Assembly (NCBI RefSeq): GCF_019649055.1
Contig: NW_026570472.1
Location: 30,147 to 94,146 of the forward strand
Origin: Paramacrobiotus metropolitanus
Lineage: Eukaryota > Tardigrada > Eutardigrada > Parachela > Macrobiotidae
DNA: 64,000 nt
Direction: 5' to 3'
Within the stretch, counting starts at the first letter, position 1. The number at the start of each line of letters is the position of its first letter. The notes under the pieces are model-generated. The model made no database searches. It saw only the letters and a program-made list of their open reading frames with translations, and had not been told where the DNA came from. The position numbers and the translations under genes were made by a program. This document shows positions 32,280-45,000 of this stretch, in pieces.

Positions 32280-35123
32280 ATGGACGGTGTGGGGAAGCGA
32301 AAAGCGGACGACGCTGGCGACAGTACCACCAAGATCACCCGCATCAAACCCGACCCCGGATGTGGCTCGGTCAAGCCTGATCCCGGCAGCGAATGCGTCA
32401 GCAGTGCCGGCGAGCAGGAACGGAGCGCAGCGCCGCAATTCGTGGCCGTAGTTACGGGGGCGTTTAAGGTGTACGGTCGCTGGTCGGCGGTGGAGGCCTT
32501 GGCGCTGCCTTTGCGCCGTCAGGGCCATGACTATCACGTCCTTCTGCCGGCGCACGTCACCCCGTGGGCGGCCTATCTCGTCCTGCCTGCAGGCGGCGCT
32601 GTATCCCGGTCTGCCCATTGACGATCGTCACGCCCGCAGCGGCGCTGACGGCCCTGCCACCACCGCTCAGCTACAGGCTGCCTCCGCCTTTCTCAGGATC
32701 CCGCTTCAAGAGTGCTGCGTGCAGCCGACCGTAAGTGCCGCGCTGAAACAGGGAACTTACCAACTTAACTTTAGTATGATAGCGTTAGTAGTCCGTTGAA
32801 CCGTCTAACACGCAATCGAATGCGTTAAGCATAACATAATGCTATATCGAGCTGTTGCTGCTTTTAATGATGGTGTCTGTGCTTCACTGCGACGCAGGAA
32901 CACCACAGCTAACGGCTGCCGCATCTGACCAGGACTCGGAGGCCTGGATGATCGTCCAGCCGGGCGCCACCGTCTCGTCCCGGGCCACCACCGACATCGC
33001 TCAGCTATCTAATTTAAGCCAGACCCGGCCGCCACCGCGGGCCGATCCCCCCGTGGCCGACACGCATCTGACACTGGAAGCTTTGCTGGTGCATCTTCGG
33101 CAGGATTTCATTCCCGCCACAACTGAGATGGCGCTGTATCTGGTAAGAGAAACCGGCCGAGGCCGGCAGGCAGTCGCACGCGAATAATGGTGCGTTTACC
33201 TTTTCGACAGTTTGCGTCGATGGGTTTCTGTCTGCATTTTCGAATGCTCGATCAGCCAGGGATGTATTATTGAGTCTGTAGAAAACCATGTACTGCAAGA
33301 GCAGTAACTTTTACTTGATCCTAAGTAGTAAAAACTGTAGCTGATAATAAGTATACGAAACTTGTGCCGTAGAGTTAGTAGTATTTTAGTTCATCCAAAA
33401 TTTTCAGTACAATCTGCTGCAGTATCAATTGGTGCAACGCTTTCCGGTACATACTACGGAGGCCTTCGCAGTTGTGTAGGATGTTTCTCTGCGAGTAATG
33501 GAATTTTACATAATTGTTGTTAGTTTTTCCAGATGGTTTTAAGGTTTCGATCATAAACTTCTAGAAAACCAAAATAAATTTACATAACTATGTACGGCAG
33601 TAGCAGGACGTATTAAATCAGGCGCTCTTGTGCAAGTATTGCTGTTGGCAATTTCGTAAGGTCTTTAATACTGTATTTTCGGAGTTCTCCGTAAATACAA
33701 TAAACAGTCTTTGCACCGTACGGTACATCGGTGTCATGCTCTGCACTGCACACAGTTCTACACTGAATTACGTGATAAGCTGTACTTCTTAAATCTGAGA
33801 ACCGTGAGCAACGCTTTAGTACTTTCCAAAATAAGCTGTAGTACTGGTTAACAAATACCTGTCGCCCTTGTCAGAAAGTGATGAAATGGTTCCGCGTGGA
33901 TTACCCTGCGCGCTGGACGTTGGAGAACTTCCGGGTCGTCCTGCCGGAGCTGCGCTGGGATCTGATTCCCGACATGCTGCCCCTGGCCCTTCTCACCGCC
34001 ACCGGGCCGCTGCACGACGTCCTTCTGGACCTACAGACGCGCCTCTTCCCGCCAGACGCCGTCCGCTGCACAGCCGCGCCGCGGGAACGCCACTTCATCG
34101 AAGTGGCCTGCCTGTTCTCCGCCGATCGACATCAAACCAGTCTGCGTCTGTATGACGCGCGCGGGAACACACTGCACCGCATACCGCTGCCGACGGAACT
34201 CCAGACGTGGAACGTTGTGAAGGAGATGGGCCCGGTGGTCAACAACCGGATGTGGTTCCGTGTCGAACGGGGAACGGAGTTTCGAACTTACGTCATGACG
34301 ATGAAGGTGAATGAGGATGCTGATGGGGATCAGGTGACGACGGAGATGGAATGCATGTTCCAGGAGCAGCTGGCGACGGCCGCCTCTCCACAGGTCAGTC
34401 TCAGCGGTCTGGTCTACGGCTGGCGCATCGGGACTACGCTCAACACAGCCTCCCATACCTACACGTTCGATCCTGACGCGCGCCACTTCGGCTACAATGT
34501 TCGCAATCCCAACGGCTTTCGGTTAGTTAGTTCTCAGTTCTCACCAAAATGTACATGAACCGCTGAGCGGCAGAATACGAACAAGTATCGTAGTAATATG
34601 GCTTCTAATTATCAGCAAAGAAGCGGCCTTTGACGTGTGGAACAATCGGTATTTCATCATCCTGGTCGGATATGTGGCCGGAGACCCCGTGCTGGCCACC
34701 GGGGAGATGTACGACGCGGTGACCAACCAGTGGAGCCAGTTGCCGGCCATGTCATCTTTCCGCTGCGGTGCCTCTGCCAAAGTCCTCAACGGCTACCTGT
34801 ACGTGACGGGTGGCGTCGGTCCAGAATCAACCGTTCTTCGCAGCTGCGAACGGCTGCAGCTGGGCGTGGCCGGCGCACAGTGGTAGCGCCTGCCCGACCT
34901 GGCCGTGTCGCGCTACGGACACTGCATGTTCGCCTTGAACAACCAGCTGTTCGTGTGCGGGGGATCCAGCCGCCTCGGGGTACCGCTGGCCCACTGGGAG
35001 AAGTACGACTTATCAGTTAATCGGTGGAGCATTGTGCGCCCGCTGGAGGATCCCCAGGCTGCTGCCTCGCCCGTGTCGGCCTGTGTGACGCTCACCGTTC
35101 ACCACAAAATGCTGCGACGTTAA
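32280..35123 (+). pseudogene. BTB-BACK-Kelch gene, locus C, frameshifted and with a nonsense codon
   Basis: The exons are 32280-32730, 32898-33142, 33875-34521 and 34616-35123, colinear with locus A. In the BTB exon a 4-base insertion at about 32585-32590 (CCTG next to an existing CTG) throws translation out of frame and to a stop at about 32620. The correct BTB sequence continues in the other frame until a 1-base deletion near 32712. In the Kelch exon a CAG(Gln)-to-TAG change at 34884-34886 adds a premature stop, after which the frame continues to the normal TAA. The BACK-like exon is undamaged. The locus is a young pseudogene. Confidence 0.82.
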
Positions 35124-35246
35124 AAGCGACAGTTCACTTTTGTCGTATGATTGAACTTGTTACCTATCGCTGTATTTTCGGATTTTGATTATGGCCAGGA
35201 CCAAGTTTATTTGCTATCGTTAGCATTTCCCCATTTGCGACTTTAA

Positions 35247-36706
35247 CCCTCCAGCGGGCGGCACCCGAAGGAGTGCGAATTTTCTTTTGAAAATCGGGAT
35301 TTCCCGATGAAAAAAATCAATTAAGATAGGGAATTTTTTGTGAGCTTGTGCTGACCATAGGTCAGTGGTGGTGACTAGGGTGTTTGCCAACGCCAGTGCC
35401 CATGGACGGTCTACAGCATATAAATGCTTATTTTTGTAACAATTAAGCTAACAGGAATAAAGTAAAAACACTTACTTCATTAAATAGCACAAAAAAAGTA
35501 CTTTAAAAGAGAAGTATAGAAGTGGTCAACAATTTGACCACTGGTCAGTAAAAAATTAAAAACTGCCAAAACCCGTTTTGTTGCATTTTGACCACTGCTA
35601 TATACAAAAAACGTAGAAAACAAGCGATTCTGAGACTATTCTTTCCCAAAACGTTCATCAATCTCTCCTATGGCACTAAACGAAGCAGTCTTTGTGCAAT
35701 TTAACATTGCACTTCCTGCATTTCTGACACACCGAGTTACCTTCACACTGCCTGCGTTGTTCGGCTTTGCACGTTTCATGGATGTGGCCGCAGTTGCCGG
35801 TATGGGGACAGCGGCGGAAATGGTTCAGATGCAAAGGCGATTGGCGCCGAACCAGATATTAGTTGTCACTCGCACTTTTTCGAACGAAATTCATTAGCGA
35901 CCGGATGTGACCTATACAAGGCTGTTCGGAAACGTTAACATCGCTAATGTGATCATTACAGTTTGCAGTCGCCCGAGACTGGTCAAAACTCAAAATTTGC
36001 ATGTTTTTTAAAGCTACGTGGCTTCACAGCTTTGCTTGCCCAAGCGGTGCATCGGTATTCGGTATCGAAGGTGGAACGCGGCAGAAAGCAGTGTTGTGCT
36101 GCCATTTCAATTCACACAGCTACAATTATACACTGACGGTAGAATTAAAATCACGTCTACCATGCCGACCGCCCGGGGTGGTGTTCAGCAACCCCATGTT
36201 TTGCCAACTTCCAACAACCAAACCGCATGGTGCATGTTTGGCGTCCGAACCGATATTAAATTATTCCGGTTACGTAGTGATAAGAATCTGTCGAAAGTGC
36301 ACCCGCCCGTGTATTCACGACCCTTCATGGGCAATGGTGTTGGCACGCAACACACGTTTTTGACGGACTGCGGTCATCTATGGTTCAACTTATAGAATCT
36401 GCGTTGGACATTTTTGAATAAAGCGTTGTCAATTGTTCCTTGTTGATTTATCTCCGGTTTAATTACTCATCCACTAATTAGGTAATTAGCAAGATCTGCG
36501 AGAGGTCAGAAAGTCCGAAATTGGTCATTTTTGGACACCTGTAGTTTGTAACTAACTTAAGATACAAGTTTGAGTTATGTTGTTACTGCTGCTTTAAGGT
36601 CCCTTGTTGCTGATTATGCAAAGGGATATCAAGTAACTGTTTGCGATCACTTGGAACAAAATTCTGAACGCCATGTTGCGCCCTGACGCCAATGCCCGTC
36701 AACGGG
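35247..36706. mobile_element. piggyBac-like element, decayed
   Basis: TTAA occurs at both ends (35243-35246 and 36707-36710). The terminal sequences are CCCTCCAGCGGGCGG at left and, in complement, CCCGTTGACGGGCAT at right. TTAA sites and CCC-type ends are the piggyBac hallmark. A Cys-rich transposase tail on the minus strand lies within it. A plus-strand open frame at 36018-36395 followed by AATAAA at 36417 has no recognised homology. Confidence 0.6.
35676..35836 (-). pseudogene. Cys-rich C-terminal zinc-finger-like relic of a piggyBac transposase
   Basis: Minus-strand translation gives RRCPHTGNCGHIHETC, then CEGNSVCQKCRKCNVKLHKDCF and a stop at 35676. Ordered Cys/His pairs ending in a C-x2-C-x-V-x-L-H-x2-CF pattern are the usual C-terminal end of piggyBac-type transposases. 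The upstream catalytic domain was not recognisable, so only the tail survives. Confidence 0.55.
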
Positions 36707-36710
36707 TTAA

Positions 36711-37329
36711 TCATCTTTTTCCGTCTGGCCAATAGATATTTTCACTTACCTCCGTATAAACTTCCGACTGTAACTTCATTGATAATAAATTTTAGGAAGA
36801 ATCCACGCAGTTACGTTTTTCACAAACATACCGGCGCACATATTAAAACACAGGACAAAACGATCAGATATGGCTGCGCACTGCGCAGACAGGTTGCAGA
36901 AATAAAACCTTAAGAAAGTGTTACAGAAAATTGCTTATTATGTACATAACCTTCCCTGTCAGCTACATCAGGCATGCCTATCCCGTAACGACGGAATTCC
37001 CTCGGCATGACGTAATCACTGTTAAATTCTGTTTGTCAGTGTAAGACTTTAAGCCAATAGTTTGGGATGCAACGAATTAGTGTACGGATACAGACTTTCA
37101 TGTCGCCGGAAGCGTGGCTCAGTCAGCCAAAAGTTTCAAAGGCTACAAATTCTTTCGGAAAACGGTCACTTTTTATCCAGAAGTGATTAAAAGCTAGCAG
37201 TTTTTGGTTCGGCCTTATACGAATTGTTTTATCCGCTTCATGGTTCGTAAAATTCGGGATGTAACCGGAGAAGCTGCGTTTTTATTTAACTATTGTTAAA
37301 GGCCCGTTTATTACTGTTACTTACACGTC
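36711..37329. other. Intergenic, nothing recognised
   Basis: No gene, repeat boundary or regulatory site could be supported here. A short open frame at 36692-36913 is not convincing. Confidence 0.3.
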
Positions 37330-37590
37330 TTATGTAATTTTTCCACAATCAACGTTTTCCTTATAAGTACACCGCCGTACGCTGCTAAGACAAAGGTCTA
37401 GGCACTTAACTGAGACTTCGCTGCACCCGTCCACGCTGAGCAGCAGCACGAAATCTGTGCGGTGATTCTGCAGCATCAATGAAAATTCAACGACAAGGTG
37501 CCAATTATGCTCTTCGAGCGAACAGTCAGCTGACTCAACTGTGCAGGCCGGCAATGGGTGAAAGGTCACCAGAGACAGCGTGCACAACAA
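37330..37590 (-). CDS. Terminal exon of a small Cys-rich protein, family with 13096-13348
   Basis: The exon begins after the acceptor TTGTTGGCAG (37591 side), reads LCTLSLVTFHPLPACTV then CSLE, and ends at a stop at 37330. Later it has CLDLC and RRC, giving about nine cysteines. It shares the opening signature and strand with the exon at 13096-13348, which identifies a small, otherwise unrecognised family. Downstream residues are poorly conserved. The first exon(s) could not be assigned, so the start is unknown. Confidence 0.45.
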   Translation of the reverse strand: MLCTLSLVTFHPLPACTVESADCSLEEHNWHLVVEFSLMLQNHRTDFVLLLSVDGCSEVSVKCLDLCLSSVRRCTYKENVDCGKIT

Positions 37591-38598
37591 CTGCCAACAA
37601 CTTTGCGTGCAGTAACCGAAAAGACAATGATTAGCTAACAATTAGGTACAGGGTACACTAAGCGCAAAGAACTATCCATACCTTTGCAGTTTCTGTCCTT
37701 TCGTTTTCTGCATCGTACTTCGTAGGTTTTAAAGATTTTGGATTTGCAGCGTACCTCCATCAGTTCTGTCCTGTGTTGCTTCTCGAGCGTACGTATTACT
37801 GGTGTTTAACGAGTTGCGGTGACTTAGCTAGCCGAGTATGTCCGATGTTCTTCAACGGATAAGATATGTGAGAATGTGCGTTTACGGGCTTGGCTGCTCA
37901 GAAATAAGTCACTAATCAATCAATCAGGCCCAGGGCGGCTCCAGGCCGTATCCCGGGGTTCAGCGTCCCTAGTGCAAAATATCTCGGCATGCGGCCGTCC
38001 TCCGCCGAGATCGTCAACGAATCTAGGCTTCCGGAAACTTTTCGGTTCGCATCATTGGTAAGTACAGAAGTTGGCTGACACTTGACAGGATGCAGGATCA
38101 TTAGTACTGGTTGACGGGTTGGGTATTCGCGTGTAGAATTAAGGTAAAGTGTCTTGGGGCCCGCAAACACAGGCGGAGCTGGAGCTGTTCCTTAGCGACA
38201 CAATCGTCAGGCTGTGCAAATGTGCGCACTTTCCCGCGGATTGGTACCAGCCGGTCCGGATGAAGAGCACGATAAAATACAGCGAAAAGTGTAAATTAAC
38301 GGGTCACGCCAAAAAGAAAGGTAGGGTAGTGGCCATCGTATGAAGCGCTAACAGCGCTCTTAATATGAATTAGCTGTACCTTTACGTGCTCGTTATCAGG
38401 ACCGGGTTGTGCACTAACTGCGCAGGTAAGATCCATAAAAATGTATGGTTGATCTCACGAATCCTGAGATTCGTGTTTTCTGTGGTTTTTGGTTGGGTTG
38501 CCTTTTTGAATAGGTATTTCGTAAAGCATTTCTGTTTCGGTCAAAATTTAGAAAACAAATTGACCATATTTAGTTAAAAAAGATCCTCGGTTTTGAAT
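37591..38598. other. Intergenic with one possible small exon
   Basis: A stretch at about 38169-38320 (plus) after an ACACAG acceptor-like site reads as a Lys/Cys-containing segment (AELELFLSDTIVRLCKC...) and might be an exon of an unknown gene. It is unsupported by any family. The rest is unassigned. Confidence 0.3.
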
Positions 38599-39598
38599 TT
38601 AGGTATACGAAATTGTACACACTATGTCTCTAGTGTCTGCACAAGTGCAAACAGTCGTTTCTATTAGCCGTGCTGTATGCTCGAACCAGTTATGCTGCAG
38701 CCGGTCTTCTTCGAAAACCACTTGTCCGATGTAGTCAACGAAGAATAAACCGTCGTTGAGATGAGCGCGCGCTTCTTCCAGTTCTTCAGCCAAAATTCCG
38801 ATGCTGTTGGTCATTGTTTTCTACAAGGCAAAATCCGCCTGCTAGTGCTACGTAAAAATAAATATATTGACCGAACATCAATCACTACGAAATACGTCTT
38901 AGATGTTTTTACCGTGGTTCTTATCTTCAGTGTGGTTTTGATGTGATTCTGATAATCAGCGAAGGTGCGCACGGCAACCTTATATTTCTGGCTAGTGTTC
39001 GGAGGTATATCGCATTTGGCATATAGTGGACAATGGGTATCATTGGCATATTTAAACTGGAGGAGCTTCGTCGATGTGATGCTGTTTCGGGTGATACCGG
39101 AATCCAAAGTCAGCGAACGGGGATTGGCATACTGCACATCGTAGCCGGCGCCCAGAAAGTAGGATGACGGTGGAGCGGACGCCGAACTGGCCGTTTCAGG
39201 CCTTTCCAGCTCCGGCTCGCTGTAAAATCGTCCAGCATAAGAAAGTTCAGAACATTATTATTGCGCAATTGTCAATCAAGGGATTCTACGCTTACTGTAT
39301 ACGAGTGCAAAATCGACGAGTAAAAAAACAATTTTTTCGTCTGGTTCGTATAGCGTTCGGTCCGCCAAAAAATGTCTGGTTTACCATTGAATTTGGTTTA
39401 TTATCTGGTTAGCCTAGAAGTTTTATTAGTCCAACAATGGGACAAAAACCGCACTGATATCCGGAACTGATTAATTTTAATCAGGGTATGTTTAACATAC
39501 CTGGTGTATTCTGCATCGGTTGTCTGCTGGTATACTCCTGGCAAATCAGCCAACAGAATCAAGTACAGAAATGTTACTGCGATGGCAGTTGTCCGCAT
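38599..39598 (-). CDS. Secreted protein with the N-terminal half of a MACPF domain
   Basis: Three exons on the minus strand: 39598-39501, 39219-38913 and 38820-38599. GT-AG junctions and matching phases (2, 0) give 208 residues ending at TAA. Residues 1-21 are a clear signal peptide (TAIAVTFLYLILLADLPG). Exon 2 contains YFLGAGYDVQYANPRSLTLDSG, cited here only as the LGxGYD...NP pattern that opens MACPF domains. Exon 3 ends with a Cys-containing tail. The signature that normally follows (Y-x3-F-x3-GTH) is absent, so the domain is incomplete: either a truncated paralogue or a gene whose later exons I cannot find. It lies head-to-head with the large MACPF gene on the other strand. A membrane-inserting role is doubtful without the second half. 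Confidence 0.6.
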
Positions 39599-39897
39599 TC
39601 TGGCAACAAATGCAGAAAACATTAAAAACTGATCTAAATTGAAACAAGTATCTGTACACTCGCAACACGCACTGATAGCACAAACACAGGACCAAGCATC
39701 ACGAGCTTCGTATACTGTATGTAAACTGGTATTAAAAAGAAACGGCGTGTGCCGCAAATAACAGGCTCCAAGTCCACATGATCATTGTCGAATCAGTAAA
39801 GAGAATCTGAGAAAAATAAATGACTCAGCTAGTCTTCTGCCTGATACAGCTTGCAACTTTACAAGAAATAACAACTCGTATAGAAGTATGGTTAAAG

Positions 39898-40035
39898 ATG
39901 ACTGCGTTTCGCTCCGTGTATATTTCTATAATACTTTGTATAATTATTCATTCCGCTGTAAAAACCTCATGTACATGCTACGACAGTTCTGCCTGCGGGA
40001 ATTCATCCTTGGCGCTCCGGCATAACCAAATCTAA
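39898..40035 (+). CDS. Possible short secreted peptide or signal-peptide exon
   Basis: From the ATG at 39898 the frame gives a hydrophobic leader (VYISIILCIIIHSAV) followed by CTCYDSSACG and a stop, 45 residues in all. It could be a first exon of the plus-strand MACPF gene that starts further right, or a small Cys-containing peptide. There is no supporting donor site. Low confidence. Confidence 0.3.
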   Translation: MTAFRSVYISIILCIIIHSAVKTSCTCYDSSACGNSSLALRHNQI

Positions 40036-42022
40036 ATATTACAATTTAACCAAACCTAAAATCAATACGTACTAGAGTAGGGAAGCGCACCGCTGTTGGC
40101 TTGCGCTTAAGGCCGAAGCAAAGCGGGAAACCGAGTTTAATAAACTGTTTGCTGAGTATTCGTATAAAACTGTTTTAAAAATGCATTCTTTACATCTAAA
40201 AAATATTTTTTCTCCATTTACACATTTTCACATGAGTAAATCAACCAAAATTTCACAAGTAAATTACGCAACAACATCGGCAATCGTAGAGTAGAGGATC
40301 GAATGACTTTGTACAAATTTAACAGAACACACACAAGCTTTTGAGTAACCGCCGTGTTGCAAGGCTGTAATACTTTCAGTATTACATTCTTGTATTTCTC
40401 GATTATCTAAATAAATAAAAGGTAACAGGGATTAAAAATACGTAGCTACAGTAATAATCTGTAGTAATGGGTGAGTTTGCCGGAGCCCGCTTTAACCACC
40501 ACGAAACCTTTGAAAGAATGGATCGGCCGGCTTTGGTGTGCAAAAGTCGCACATCCGCGCTTGAACCGCTTTGAACCTCGTTGCCGTTCCATTGATGTTA
40601 CTGACTTCTCCCCGCGTCTGCATACTATTCACGCCCGGTCTGCTGTCATCAGACTTCCCTACGATTGTGTAACGATTTACGTTAATGTCGCGGAATCGCG
40701 TTTTTTCCTCTTCTCGGTTTCGCTGACATTTTCGACAAAAGCCTGTCACGTTTCCCCCAACCCAGGACACCACAGCTAGGAAGACGTCGCGCCGGTCTTC
40801 ATGTTTTCCGGTCGTACAACATGCGGTGCCATATATTTAATACAATGGAAGGGGTGAACAACGAATTTTTATAGTCAATATTGTTGTGTGGTCCAGAATT
40901 CTGCCTAATGCCAAGTAAAAACAACGAATATGCACCAGTGGAAGCTGACAAACAAATGCCTATTATTTAATTAATGGAGCGGAAATACTTGTGTATGTAC
41001 TACGTACTGCAAGCACCATTGGTGCACAAAACTGTTCACGAACATGCTGTAGAAACAGCACCGTTGTTACGGATCTTTGCTGGTGCCCTCAAGGTAACTC
41101 ACGAAATTATAAAAATTTATCAAGTTGACTAATGTAAACACATGCAGAAAATACCGTGCGCGATGCGACCGGTGTCCGAACCGCCAGTAAGTATTTTCAG
41201 AATCCGGATTGCGAAAACTGAAAGCGTCTCACGGAAGCCAGCCGTCGTCCTCGTCCAATTTCTCATTGCGAAGGACGACCGGACGATTACTACCGGGAAT
41301 GGAATGGATTTTAGCTTATTCTATTGGTCCATTCCCGGTTCCATACTTGCTGATGGATCAGTGCCTTTAAGTGGTTGTGCAAAAGATTTGTTCTCAGGAG
41401 CAGTGGCGACACAACGATAAAAAATCACATACCACACAGCGGCAAACGAAAGCATGCGGCGGTTCACTTATACCCCATGTTATCGGCTGTTTCTAGGTTT
41501 TTCGATGTACACACACCCCCAAATCCTTCTCCATCTTATAGAATAAAGGTATAAGTAGTTCTAAAAAAAGGGGCGTCCTTAACGGGTACTCTCTGTTATA
41601 GAAATAATGTGGGATTTCAAATTCTTCTGTGCATTCGATGCGAAAGTGAGCGTAAATGTGTATCACGGGCTGTTTATATTTTCACAGTTTAGTGTTAAAC
41701 TGACGCATTCAAGGAAGCTGAAGGAACGAATTTGCTGCCCATCGCCGGTACTTCCCCTGTAGCGTTACCGGACCAACCGATTCACAACTTCCGCTGGATA
41801 TACCGATGTGCAACTGCGACATCTGACGTCCAGTTTTGGTTGCGTGGACTGATCACGTCAACACGGCATGCACAGGAATGCATTGTATCCTGTAATCCAC
41901 ATTGCCGGAAACCATGCCGTCCCGACTGCCTTGTTCACCTGTCACCCTTTAAGCAATACTAGTCTGAAGGTAAAAATGTTAAAATGCATCTCCGGAATGC
42001 GTAATTGCAGTTTCTCTTCAAG
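40036..42022. other. Unassigned; should hold the 5' exons of the MACPF gene
   Basis: The first supported MACPF exon begins at 42023 in mid-domain, so earlier exons ought to lie here. I could not identify them. An acceptor-like TTTTCACAG at about 41687-41691 is followed by a short frame (FSVKLTHSRKLKE) that might be one. A minus-strand frame at 40492-40773 with CxxC pairs is also unassigned. Confidence 0.3.
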
Positions 42023-45000
42023 ACGATTTCGCTGAAAGCGTGTGCCGGCTTCCCGAGCAGTACGATGGTGACGAATACGTGGCCTTTCTCAAACGCTTCG
42101 GCACGCACATGATCGAGACATTGCTACTGGTCAAGCAATCGCGGACCCGAGTGTTCGTGGATCCGAAAGCGATATTCCAGCATCTGGTACGCAGCGGCAC
42201 AACCTTCACTGGTGACAGCGTCCACTGGGCGGATGGAATTCAGCTGCGGTATATTACCGACAGCATGCTCGTACGAATTGCCGACGATTTAATGAAGGGC
42301 CCGCGTTCGGACAGCGTTGTCAACGAGACTGCCGCGCACAACATTACGTTGCCGGTTCATCTGCTGGAAATTTCGCAGCTCCTTGACAAGGTCCATCTAA
42401 ACCGGTCCCTTAACGAGATCTGCAGGTAACGTTATCAGCATTTGTACAACAATTATACGGTAAATAGAGCCATATAGAGGACAGGACGAAAAAGGTAAGT
42501 AATTGTTTTGTTTGAACAAATACTGCGAGTAAAGCAGTACCGGCGATTTCTGCGCATTCGATATGTGGATGTCGACATTATTTAGTTATTTCATTGTCGC
42601 GTTTTCGGACTGCAAACCGAACTGGCCGCTTTCACCTGTGGGTCCTGCGCTGTATTTACAGACAACTGTTCGATGGAATGTCCGAAGCCAACCAACCGGT
42701 CTGGTTGAAAACCGTTGCCGACAACCTGTACCGAGCAATGGATGCCTACAGCAACGAAGCCCAAACCGAACAGCCGATCGCCACACCGCAGATAACTCCC
42801 TGGCCGAAGGAGATCCGCAGTCAGATCAGGGCCATCCAAACGCGGAATTTCTTGGCGGGTCAACGGCACCCCTGTGTCAGCGATGCGTACACTAATGTCT
42901 TGGGTCACGGATACGATCTGTTACGCGCCGATCCACTAGGGACGGAATTTCACGCCGGTATTCACAGCGGCGAACCGATTCTCCGGTTTAAGGATTGCCC
43001 TGTCACCGGGAACTGCAACGACACAGTGCTCTGTACAACGCTGCCGCCTACCGGGCATACACAGGAAAAACATATCTTTCGTGCGGTGGAGGAGTATCAG
43101 GACGTAATTCTAAGCACGCTGGACATTGATGGTCTTGACGTAAGTCTTTGGCTAATGAAGCCTTGCATGTCGCAGTATTTGCTATCGATAAATTAGGACG
43201 TGATTCAATTTCTGTCGGACCGTCCGACTAACATAACAGCAGAGCGAGCTGACCCTTCGATCATGTGCAAAAAGGCTGTTTTTCGGCCTTCACTTATAAG
43301 ACTGATTTTTACGCTCTAACTGTGACATACACAGACTTGTTACTCTTTGTGTGAAAGCGACCATATTATGACATTGTGAAGAATACAAAATCTTGTCTTA
43401 AAATTGTACGGGCCCATTAAGGGAAGTGGCCCGGTACATGGTACCAAATTCGTGTACATGCACCGATCCACTGTTCTAGCATGTTTTTCAAATTTTAAAA
43501 TGAATTTCAAAAATTTTAAAATTTTTGGACAGAACAGTGGATGGTATAAAAACGATCCTCATGGTTATGTGCATTTACGTGCAAAATTTGAGGGAGATTG
43601 GTCTACAATGAGACTTTTGGTACACCTGAACGCATTTAAACTTTTTGGAATTTTCTAACAGCCATAACTCCCGAACCGGATGTTGCGCGCACTAACGGTT
43701 TTCACGCCAGTGTATACAGATCTTCTGGCTACAAAACGTCATAAACTGAAACAAAAATGTGTTTGGGAGTGCGCGAAAGCGAAAGTTTTCGTGCATGTAC
43801 ACGGATTTGGTACCATGTACCGGCCCACTTCCCTTAAATCAGTAAGGTTCACTCGATGATAAACTACGCGGTCTACTTTGCAGCCGGTAATCCATGCTAG
43901 CGTGGGAATGCGCAGCCCGATAATGCGCAGCATCCGGCACGGCGCTACAATTAACGATACGTTCAGGCAATCGTATCAGCACGAGATGAGATACGTCTAC
44001 AACAAAGAAGACCTGTTCCTCGACTCACACTTACTATCCACGGCTTGTTCCTTACCGGACCTCTACGACCCAGCGGAATACATAAGCTTCCTCAAGCATT
44101 TCGGGACCCATATTATCACACGTGTAAGATACGGGAGTTTCGCTTTAAACCGGACCGTCCACTACGCCGATATGGAAGCGGATACGTCGGTGCTCGAAAC
44201 GTCCATTCGACCGTTACAACTTACCGTTAAAAACATTAAGGCGTTCTTCACACCGTTGACCATTAGCCAGTCAGCAGTGCCACCAGATTGTGACAAACTT
44301 CTCAATGCAAGTTCCCTGCAGAGTTTCCGAAAGCTTCTTGATCGAGCAATTGTAGAGTACGCTACAACGATGGGACTTCCGACAACAACAACCATTTCGA
44401 CGACCACGACCACCACGACAGCGGCGGCAACGTCACCTACAACGACCACGATCAACCCGGTCGTCTTCCTTCCGCACGGAACCATCCAGGGCGTGGTTCG
44501 CGATGCAGACAGCTTGGATTACCTTCCAGGCGTCAGCGTAACCGCTCGACTACCCCGACAAAACTTTCAATCAACGAGACACACGAACGCCAAAGGAGAT
44601 TTCTCGATGTCGCTACCGAGCATGCCGAGCTACGACCTCCACTTCGAACTCCCGGGCTACTATCCGGCCTTGTTGCACGGGATGCCGGTAACCGTCCAAC
44701 AAACGCTGGTGGTCGAGCCAATGCTGTACATTAACCAGCGCTTCACCGGCATCGGTACCGCTAGCGGGAACGTCACTAACGCGGTGACCAGTCAAACGGA
44801 ACCCGGGGTCCTCATCCACTTTCGTTCCGGGATCAACGTCTTGACCGGGGACGTTGCTGCTACGGCCACCACCCTGGTATCCGGTCGCTGGACGGTCACC
44901 CTCCCGACGGGTCACTACACTGCAACCCTCTCCAAACCCGAGTTCGCGCCGACCGCATTTACCGTGGTGATCCTTGGCGGGATGGAGAAACCGGGTCAAA

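Noticed and set aside
36001-36395. Two overlapping plus-strand frames followed by AATAAA
   Set aside because: They lie inside a piggyBac-like element, neither frame resembles a known protein, and I cannot choose between them.
40492-40773. Minus-strand frame with CxxC pairs
   Set aside because: It is open and somewhat protein-like, but no splice sites or homology support it.
44162-44485. Minus-strand Val-rich frame over the Thr-rich linker
   Set aside because: It is a shadow of the ACN-repeat codons of the MACPF gene on the plus strand.
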